Origin: Desulfurococcales archaeon
GTDB taxonomy: Archaea; Thermoproteota; Thermoprotei_A; Sulfolobales; AG1
Reading direction: 5' to 3'
DNA length: 5,895 bases
Assembly (NCBI GenBank): GCA_026990885.1
Contig: JALXCO010000154.1
Span: 1 to 5,895, forward strand
Shown here: piece after piece, positions 1-4,981 of the stretch
Numbering within the stretch: the stretch's first letter is position 1
How the letters are laid out: each line of letters starts with the position of its first letter
Made by a program: the position numbers and the translations under genes
The notes under the pieces: model-generated
What the model was told of the DNA's origin: nothing
The model's database searches: none
Seen by the model: the letters and a program-made list of their open reading frames with translations, nothing else

Positions 1-762
1 CAGCTCGAAAGAGAATCCAAGAACATCACCATTAACATAGCCAAGCCTCAAGCTTGAATCCCGCAAGACGATGACGCATATCACTAGTGATGAAGCATAC
101 ATCAATACCGCGGCTGCTGTCATGATGTGTATGTAGCCGTAGAGGACCCCCGGCACCGAAACCAGGACCAGGGTTAGAGCTAGCAGAACAACCATGTTCA
201 GCGCTATCTTACCCCTAGACATGGAGTTATCGTAGAACACACCGGCCAGCCCGTTATAGGGTTCCCTCCCACCATATCTGAGAACTATATACATGGATTC
301 AGCAGACACAACATACAGAAGCCCGAGCAGCGGCACCATCAGCCATTCAGGAAATATGTTTTTGAGCATAATGTCTATGGAGGCTAGGCCCACAACTATA
401 TTTAGTGTGATTCCCATAACACCGAAAGAACCCTTTCTAGGGTCTTTAAGAACCTCGCCAGCTTCCTTGCCGCGCTTCCTAGATCCTATAAGATCCATAT
501 AGTCCGAGAAGCCATCAATATGTATCCCTCCGGTGATCGCTATATGGATCACAACGTAGAGAACCCCAATAAACAGTGTGTCGAGCCCAACAAGATATAG
601 CGTGTATACAGCTGAACCAGCTATAGCCCCCTCAAGGAGGCCGACTATCGGGACTAGATGGAAAGCCCTGGAGGCTGCTACAAGATCATTTACACCCGCA
701 GGTATGGTCGTGAGAAAGGAGAGCAGAGCCCTTAAATCCTTTATGGCCGCGGATAAACCTAT
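1..762 (-). CDS. cobS: Adenosylcobinamide-GDP ribazoletransferase (cobalamin synthase), 3' end outside window
   Basis: CobS is the integral membrane enzyme that joins adenosylcobinamide-GDP to alpha-ribazole (or its phosphate) to give adenosylcobalamin (phosphate) and GMP. The frame gives 254 visible residues. The family N-terminus LRALLSFLTTIPAG is at 10-23. The signature TGGIHIDGFSDYMD (77-90) carries the acidic DGxxD pair expected to bind metal. KDPRKGSFGVMG follows at 106-117, and the C-terminal GYVNGDVLGF at 241-250. About six hydrophobic segments lie near 36-55, 60-78, 114-133, 140-158, 189-205 and 213-233. The family usually ends some 15-25 residues after GDVLG, so only a short tail is cut off by the window edge. 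It is the last visible gene of the operon. The start is odd: between the in-frame TAG at 777-775 and the conserved region there is no ATG, GTG or TTG. I place the start at ATA (762-760), which overlaps the TAG stop of the preceding gene (ATAG). ATA at 744-742 or a frameshift are alternatives. The family call is very secure; the start is not. Confidence 0.93.
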   Translation of the reverse strand, partial: MGLSAAIKDLRALLSFLTTIPAGVNDLVAASRAFHLVPIVGLLEGAIAGSAVYTLYLVGLDTLFIGVLYVVIHIAITGGIHIDGFSDYMDLIGSRKRGKEAGEVLKDPRKGSFGVMGITLNIVVGLASIDIMLKNIFPEWLMVPLLGLLYVVSAESMYIVLRYGGREPYNGLAGVFYDNSMSRGKIALNMVVLLALTLVLVSVPGVLYGYIHIMTAAAVLMYASSLVICVIVLRDSSLRLGYVNGDVLGFSFEL

Positions 763-1820
763 CCACCAAAGAGCTTTCTAAAAACCTCAACCAGGATAGC
801 ATTGTCTTTCCTGAGCCTTACGGAAACCCTACTGTATTCACCGCTCAACCCATGGAAAGATGATGCGTCCCTCACATAGATCCCGTTATCGATCAGAGCA
901 GACTGCAGCTCAGGATGGCTGTAGCCGCTATGCCTCACAAGCAGGAAGGGGCCCCAGGACCTATATACAGTTAACCCGAGCGACTTAAGCCTCTTATAGA
1001 GCCACTCCCTCTCATTCTTAATGAAGTCCCTGGACTCGCGGATGAAGTCCCTGAATATATCGACGCTCCTAAGCATAAAGGTAACGGCCCGCTCAGCAAG
1101 GATATTTATGTTCCACGGCTGCCTGAACCCCTCGAGTCTCGACAGGAGGTCCCTATCCTCGGAATACAGGAAACCGATCCTTAGCCCCGGGATCGATAGT
1201 ATCTTGGTGAAGCTTCTAATAACAACAACCCTCTCGAACCCCCTACCCATAAAGCTCTCCGACCCAACCGTGAAGTCCATGAAGGCCTCATCGATAACCA
1301 TATATGACCCACTGCCTAAACAGCTATAGAGTGACTTTATCTTTCTAGATCTAACCAAGACACCAGTAGGGTTATTGGGGTTGGATAGCAGCACAAGGGA
1401 GTTCTCTCTATCCCTCTCCGGTATGTTGCACAGCAGATCCGGCTCAAGCACATATCTATTACCCTCACTTATGAGGGGTAGAGCCACAATATCTATCCCG
1501 AGGGACCTCGAAGCCTCCCAGTGGTCGCCGAATGTAGGCTCATAGACGATAAGCCTTCTAGGCTTCAGGACTGCGAGGAGCATGTAGAGGCCTTCAGCGG
1601 CTCCATTCAGTGGGAGGATGTTTCCGGGATCTATATTATAGAACATAGATACAGAATTCTTGAAATCGCTATAGCTAGGATCCGGGTATCTGGAGACTGC
1701 TCCACCCTCGATCTCGTTGAATAAAACGTTAAGAAGCAGTCTGGGAGGCCCTAAAGGGTTTAGCGGGGAGCTGAAGTCGATCACACCCTCCGGGGGGTTA
1801 CCTCCGTGTATCTTCACCAC
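759..1820 (-). CDS. cobD: L-threonine-O-3-phosphate decarboxylase (CobC/CobD type, PLP aminotransferase fold I)
   Basis: A PLP enzyme of the histidinol-phosphate aminotransferase-like family. The cobamide version decarboxylates threonine phosphate to (R)-1-aminopropan-2-ol phosphate, the linker between corrin ring and nucleotide loop. Numbered from the GTG at 1820 (353 aa), HGGN is at 5-8 and the substrate-loop motif DFSSPLNPLGPP at 15-26. NPNNPTG is at 147-153, Asp177 in MVIDEAF should pair with the PLP nitrogen, Lys206 in SFTK forms the Schiff base, Arg214 lies in GLRIGF, and Arg335 in VSVRLR binds the substrate carboxylate. HGGN together with NPLGPP favours CobD over HisC, as does the cobamide context. 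The frame opens at a TTG at 1841, but an AGGTG Shine-Dalgarno at 1830-1826 sits 5 nt before GTG 1820 and 8 nt before GTG 1817, and puts HGGN near the N-terminus as is usual. The gene overlaps the end of cobY and its stop overlaps the proposed cobS start. HisC activity cannot be fully excluded by eye. Confidence 0.93.
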   Translation of the reverse strand: MVKIHGGNPPEGVIDFSSPLNPLGPPRLLLNVLFNEIEGGAVSRYPDPSYSDFKNSVSMFYNIDPGNILPLNGAAEGLYMLLAVLKPRRLIVYEPTFGDHWEASRSLGIDIVALPLISEGNRYVLEPDLLCNIPERDRENSLVLLSNPNNPTGVLVRSRKIKSLYSCLGSGSYMVIDEAFMDFTVGSESFMGRGFERVVVIRSFTKILSIPGLRIGFLYSEDRDLLSRLEGFRQPWNINILAERAVTFMLRSVDIFRDFIRESRDFIKNEREWLYKRLKSLGLTVYRSWGPFLLVRHSGYSHPELQSALIDNGIYVRDASSFHGLSGEYSRVSVRLRKDNAILVEVFRKLFGG

Positions 1821-2355
1821 ACATGCACCTGGCCCTTTCAAGATCCTCTGGAGTATCTATATCGATTAGGCTGTTGCTGTATTCGTATACTATATCGATC
1901 CACCTACCAGACCTTGATTTAAAGACAGATACACCTATAAGCCCCCTCCCCACAACACTCAGATTAACTATTTCGGCACCTGTACCCAGAGCTTTAGATA
2001 TAAAATCACCTAATATTTTTTTATCTATAAACGGTGTATCGGACGGAACCACCAGCGCGGGGAATCCAGAAAGATCTAAAGCCCTGTTGAGGTCCTCAAC
2101 ATAGCTATCCCCACTAGTCTCTATACACATACAGCTTCTACAAAGATCTTTTCTTCCACATACATGATCTTCAACACCCCTGGTGTATCTCGAATAAGCT
2201 ACAATTATCCGTGAACACAGATCCTGCAACACACCCAAAACAAGCTCAATAAGCGGTGCACCACACAAATCAATGAGAGGCTTACTAGCAAACCCCAGCC
2301 TCTCCCCCCTACCCCCGGCCATAACCACACAGTTTATTTTACCTCTCCACACCAA
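1798..2355 (-). CDS. cobY: Adenosylcobinamide-phosphate guanylyltransferase, archaeal CobY type
   Basis: A MobA-like nucleotidyltransferase of 185 aa, close to the usual CobY length (about 190-200). In archaea CobY replaces the bacterial kinase/guanylyltransferase CobU and transfers GMP from GTP to adenosylcobinamide phosphate. The N-terminal nucleotide-binding loop VMAGGRGERLG (11-21) leads to the conserved lysine in SKPLIDLCGAPLIE (24-37). SDTPFI (105-110) carries the metal-binding aspartate, and DIDTPEDLERA (165-175) is the typical C-terminal helix start. No kinase domain is present. The start is TTG at 2355, four bases after the cbiS stop; GTG at 2352 is equally possible. A weak Shine-Dalgarno, AGGCGAT, lies at 2368-2362. 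The 3' end overlaps the next gene by about 20 bases, suggesting coupled translation. Odd feature: nine cysteines, four of them clustered as C66, C72, C75, C77 between the core motifs. A MobA/IspD-like enzyme of another pathway is the alternative, but the neighbours settle the call. Confidence 0.9.
   Translation of the reverse strand: MVWRGKINCVVMAGGRGERLGFASKPLIDLCGAPLIELVLGVLQDLCSRIIVAYSRYTRGVEDHVCGRKDLCRSCMCIETSGDSYVEDLNRALDLSGFPALVVPSDTPFIDKKILGDFISKALGTGAEIVNLSVVGRGLIGVSVFKSRSGRWIDIVYEYSNSLIDIDTPEDLERARCMCGEDTRR
1826..1830 (-). promoter_or_regulatory. Shine-Dalgarno site inside cobY deciding the cobD start
   Basis: AGGTG on the minus strand matches the archaeal 16S rRNA tail and lies inside the last codons of cobY, 5 nt before GTG 1820 and 8 nt before GTG 1817. 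It would not serve the TTG at 1841, which lies upstream of it. It therefore supports the shorter cobD protein and translational coupling with cobY. Confidence 0.55.
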
Positions 2356-2359
2356 TGGG

Positions 2360-3466
2360 TTATCGCCTATTCTGGTTCATACAGCAAAGAATCCTAGTTA
2401 TTAAAGAAACCACCATATACCACTCAAATACGGTCCCGCCATGATGCTCTTCCCCGGTCTCGCTTGATAGGTGGAGTAGCCTTCTATAGAGATCGATGCA
2501 GTCATCGATCTTAATACATCTGCCCCGCTCAATAACCGATCTACCCAACAGAAAAGCCAAATCCAACCCGCTGTAGCTCTGAGGGGACCCCTGCACCCGA
2601 GCTATTTTATCTATCACCCCAGACCTCCTATATAGATCTAGCTCTCTAGACGCGATTAAAGCCATAAGAACGTTGGGGTCCCCCAACACTTCGGCTATAG
2701 CTATCCTAAAATAATCCTTCGTGGGGGCATCAATAGACAGCTCGCTAGCGAATCTGTAGGCTAGGCTAGCCAGATCATCTATATCCATACCGATACAGTT
2801 TCTAACGAATCCCTCAATCCCCATCTTATTTACCGCGTGATCTATTAGGACCCCATGTATTTTTCTGGCTACCACACCACCTACGCTTGTCGCCATACCC
2901 ATAGTTAATATATTTCTTCTCTTTCCGGATTCTAGGAACCCCACAGCTATGGCGTCTGAAACCGTGCCCACAGATCTAGATCTGCACCTAAGCATCAGGT
3001 AGGAAGACGCAGAGACTTTGGCCTCCACCACAGTCTTGAAAAGATCCGCTAGAGCCGACTGGGGGACCTCTGAGTCTAGGATAGTAGCTATATTTATTGT
3101 ACCAGCAATGGGTCTATAGAGCTTCTCTAGATCTACACATGCAGGCGGCTCGAGACCTACTGTAGCTATGATCTCTATCTCCAGATCTATATCCCGATCA
3201 AGCTTCACAGAAACATCTATGTATCTCCCGACATCAGCAGCGGTGGCGAACACAAGGCCCCGATCTATACCCAGCATATTTAAAATCCTGCGCTGAAAGG
3301 ACGTGAAGCTATCTAGACACGCATCCTTCTCCACCTGGGCAAAAACCACATGCCCCACTCTATCGCCTACCGTAGGTATGGATGATATAAATCTGGCTTC
3401 GCCATTAAGCTCCGCAACTAGGGATCTGGGCGAGGTATTCAGCCAGATTTTTCTTACAACACCCAA
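2360..3466 (-). CDS. cbiS: CbiS-like bifunctional protein: adenosylcobinamide amidohydrolase (CbiZ) fused to a CobZ/PgpA-like domain
   Basis: This 368-aa protein is much longer than a plain CbiZ (about 200-240 aa). Residues 1-210 are CbiZ: TAADVG (75-80), TVGLEPPA (102-109), GTINIA (122-127), the VEAKVSASS segment (147-155), GTVSDAIAV (167-175) and MGMATSVGGVV (189-199) follow the family order. CbiZ cleaves the aminopropanol linker of adenosylcobinamide to release adenosylcobyric acid, a salvage step. Residues about 211-365 resemble the PgpA/YutG family that includes CobZ, the archaeal alpha-ribazole phosphatase: GIEGFVRNCIGMDIDDLASL (216-235), then AEVLGDPNVLMALIASREL (258-276), then SGLDLAFLLG. 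The same fusion is known as CbiS in Methanopyrus. The family's late acidic LDDI-like motif reads FEWYMV here (347-352), so phosphatase activity is uncertain. The start is TTG, with AAGGT 8 nt upstream (3479-3475), four bases after the cobT-like stop. The CbiZ half is firm; the CobZ half rests on remembered family patterns. Confidence 0.86.
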   Translation of the reverse strand: MGVVRKIWLNTSPRSLVAELNGEARFISSIPTVGDRVGHVVFAQVEKDACLDSFTSFQRRILNMLGIDRGLVFATAADVGRYIDVSVKLDRDIDLEIEIIATVGLEPPACVDLEKLYRPIAGTINIATILDSEVPQSALADLFKTVVEAKVSASSYLMLRCRSRSVGTVSDAIAVGFLESGKRRNILTMGMATSVGGVVARKIHGVLIDHAVNKMGIEGFVRNCIGMDIDDLASLAYRFASELSIDAPTKDYFRIAIAEVLGDPNVLMALIASRELDLYRRSGVIDKIARVQGSPQSYSGLDLAFLLGRSVIERGRCIKIDDCIDLYRRLLHLSSETGEEHHGGTVFEWYMVVSLITRILCCMNQNRR

Positions 3467-3470
3467 AACA

Positions 3471-4595
3471 CTAGACCTTGCGATACTTGATCAGTCTATC
3501 ATACTCGCCATATATACTTCTCTTAATCACCTCCAGCGGGACCCCTAGAATCAGCGATGCAAACATGTATCCACCCATGCCTACACCCTCCTTCACGTAG
3601 CCCTCATCATACCTTCTCAAACCATCAAACGGTGAGTCGCTGAAATCAATCATAGTATAGTAGATGGGAACACTACTGTCTATGGAGTTAACCAGCCCCT
3701 GTATATCTGAAGATCTATCCCCATACAGCCAGTATGTTGTAGCTATAGCCAGCTTTCCACGGTAATCGACACCCAGCCTCCTCAATATAGCCAGAACAGA
3801 GCACATCTGGGTTCCTCCAGCCAAAACAACCCTCCCCCCGGAGCTTATTGCTCCATCAGCGATCCCGGCGATCGATACGTGCAGGGGGTCCCCTACACGA
3901 TCTATAGCATCAAACACGTCATCCACAGGAGGATCTATTCCAGCACTCCTAAATCCCCTGGAGACAATGCCCCATTTAAGTTCATGTGGGTTATCGGGCC
4001 CCGCGCTACTGACCCGGCCCCTGGCCCTGAACCCCAAAGCCTCCATTATAGCCATCGCAGTAGTGGTCCCCCCAGGCATGCTCTCCCCAATAAACACCGC
4101 TCTATCGCAACCGATGCTCTCGCCCAGGATCCTGGCTTCGCTATATAGCTTCCTCGAGGTCCCCTTGGGTAGCGCGTTGCCAGTATCTATTGATTCTCCA
4201 GGAGTCCTGCTCGGCAGGTCTATATGGGGTATCTTCGGCTCGATAAATGAGCCTGAATCAACAACCAGTGTGGGTATCTTGTTCGAGACCATGAGGGACC
4301 TCGACACCAGTGCAGGTGTTGGTATCCCATCGGGTGTTATGGGTATGGCGTCGATCGTTAAAGGCTTCCCTGCTACCAGGTACTCGACATCTAGTGCTGG
4401 TGTATATAGCGTGTCCTTCGGTGTTTTACCAGCTATGCTTACCCCTGGTATTGTTGATGTTTTTGTTGATGCTATAGTGATCAGGAAGATCAGGTCTCTA
4501 GGCCTCCCTATATCTAGGGAGTCTATAAAGCTATAGCTACCTGTGCTCGACCCTATATGCCTGTATATCCCAGACAATATGGATAGCCCATCCAT
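3471..4595 (-). CDS. cobT: Archaeal CobT-like nicotinate-nucleotide:base phosphoribosyltransferase (UPF0284 family)
   Basis: A 374-aa protein of the archaeal family distantly related to bacterial CobT, which moves phosphoribose from nicotinate mononucleotide to the lower-ligand base, giving alpha-ribazole phosphate. Visible family landmarks: STIPGVSIAGKTPKDTLYTP (47-66), the glycine-rich FIGESMPGGTTTAMA (168-182), VSSAGPDNPHELK (195-207), GDPLHVSIAG (235-244), VVLAGGTQMCSVLAI (256-270), TYWLYGD (287-293), and YVKEGVGMGGYMFASL (333-348). Glu336 in the last motif may be the counterpart of the catalytic glutamate near the end of bacterial CobT; that is inference. The base used cannot be read from the sequence. 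It is the first gene of the operon and the only one with an ATG start. No strong Shine-Dalgarno precedes it: an AGGT lies about 10 nt upstream. The family assignment is secure. Biochemical proof for this archaeal family is thinner than for bacterial CobT, but four neighbours of the same pathway support it. Confidence 0.9.
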   Translation of the reverse strand: MDGLSILSGIYRHIGSSTGSYSFIDSLDIGRPRDLIFLITIASTKTSTIPGVSIAGKTPKDTLYTPALDVEYLVAGKPLTIDAIPITPDGIPTPALVSRSLMVSNKIPTLVVDSGSFIEPKIPHIDLPSRTPGESIDTGNALPKGTSRKLYSEARILGESIGCDRAVFIGESMPGGTTTAMAIMEALGFRARGRVSSAGPDNPHELKWGIVSRGFRSAGIDPPVDDVFDAIDRVGDPLHVSIAGIADGAISSGGRVVLAGGTQMCSVLAILRRLGVDYRGKLAIATTYWLYGDRSSDIQGLVNSIDSSVPIYYTMIDFSDSPFDGLRRYDEGYVKEGVGMGGYMFASLILGVPLEVIKRSIYGEYDRLIKYRKV

Positions 4596-4610
4596 ATATC
4601 AAGTTACCTA

Positions 4611-4667
4611 GAATAAAAACGCAAGCAGCAACCGCTGAAGGTTCCCGTCTCCACCTCTATATATGCT
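4611..4667 (-). promoter_or_regulatory. Candidate promoter elements for the cob operon
   Basis: Two TATA-like elements precede the cobT-like gene on the minus strand. AGCATATATAG (4667-4657) would place transcription start near 4635, leaving a leader of about 40 nt. GTTTTTATTC (4620-4611) lies only about 20 nt before the ATG, slightly too close for an archaeal TATA box serving a leaderless message. With five tightly packed genes behind it, this is the natural place for the operon promoter. I cannot choose between the two elements, and no repeat-like operator is obvious beside them. Confidence 0.3.
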
Positions 4668-4842
4668 CCCCCTCAACAATCCGCAGTTGGTCTCCCAACA
4701 CGCCTTCTCGCTTGCCTATGAAAGCTTTTCCCTTGGGGGACCTCCGAAACCCTTTAACCAGATCTACAGCATAGATCCGTGGAACACACCTGTATTTGAG
4801 TTTAGGGGATGCGGGGTCCCTCCCTATTAGCTCTGAAACAGC
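4657..4842 (-). pseudogene. Possible remnant of an unrecognised protein gene
   Basis: A frame of 61 codons runs without a stop from just after a TAG (4845-4843) to a TAG at 4659-4657. Its conceptual product reads like a basic thermophile protein, for example PRIYAVDLVKGFRR and KGKAFIGKREGVLGDQ, and ends in RIVEGEHI. It has no ATG, GTG or TTG at a useful place; the only ones are deep inside. In another frame, the stretch just upstream (about 4846-4960) is also open and contains RYRESIDAVDSR, so a gene broken by a frameshift is conceivable. I do not recognise the family. Against it: the exact antisense codon register is also open (55 codons from ATG 4663), and such pairs arise by chance or as shadows. 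If it is a remnant, the cobT promoter overlaps its 3' end. Confidence 0.2.
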
Positions 4843-4922
4843 CTAGAGGGACCTCTAGAGGCTCGGCTATCTACAGCATCAATTGATTCCCTATATCTGT
4901 GGGGTGTAGATAGATATTTCGA

Positions 4923-4949
4923 TATATTAAAATTTAGAAATATTAAAAA
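4923..4949 (-). terminator. Putative T-rich terminator after the peptidase gene
   Basis: About 33 bases after the peptidase stop, the minus strand enters an A/T-rich block that begins with five T residues (4949-4945) and continues with further T runs. Archaeal RNA polymerase commonly stops at T-rich tracts without a hairpin. No strong stem precedes it. The call rests on composition and position only. Confidence 0.35.
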
Positions 4950-4981
4950 GCGTAAGGATTCAGGTTATATTCTCCCCTCCT

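Larger units (their letters stand above)
4596..4981. other. Intergenic region between the peptidase gene and the cob operon
   Basis: This 386-base gap is the only long stretch without an accepted gene. From the peptidase side it holds an A/T-rich block (about 4921-4950), a short imperfect inverted repeat around the palindrome CCTCTAGAGG (about 4841-4862), two copies of ATCTACAGCAT (4762-4772 and 4869-4879), a 5-bp stem with a GAGA tetraloop on the minus strand (4686-4699), and promoter-like sequence close to cobT. A stop-free minus-strand frame covers 4660-4842. I see no tRNA, no C/D box pair, and no convincing cobalamin riboswitch: the GGAGACC string in the tetraloop hairpin lacks the other conserved boxes. 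Confidence 0.6.

Noticed and set aside
1021..1329. Plus-strand ORFs inside cobD, and similar ones at 293-502, 578-781, 1823-2104, 3303-3548, 5130-5426 and 5448-5633
   Set aside because: All are antisense to well-supported minus-strand genes and show no family motif or initiation signal.
759..1841. Histidinol-phosphate aminotransferase (HisC) as identity for this gene
   Set aside because: The N-terminal HGGN and DFSSPLNPLGPP motifs and the flanking cobY and cobS genes favour threonine-phosphate decarboxylase, though the two families share a fold.
3967..4536. A 189-codon plus-strand open frame
   Set aside because: It lies wholly antisense to the cobT-like gene, whose motifs are unmistakable, and its product resembles no family I know. 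Long antisense shadows are expected here.
4681..4720. Cobalamin riboswitch suggested by a GGAGACC string upstream of a B12 operon
   Set aside because: Only one short string resembles the B12 box, and it is explained by a simple hairpin. The other conserved elements of the riboswitch are missing.
4663..4830. A 55-codon plus-strand ORF starting at ATG in the intergenic gap
   Set aside because: It is the exact antisense register of the minus-strand open stretch, has no visible Shine-Dalgarno site, and its product is rich in Pro and Phe without recognisable motifs. It is probably a chance frame.
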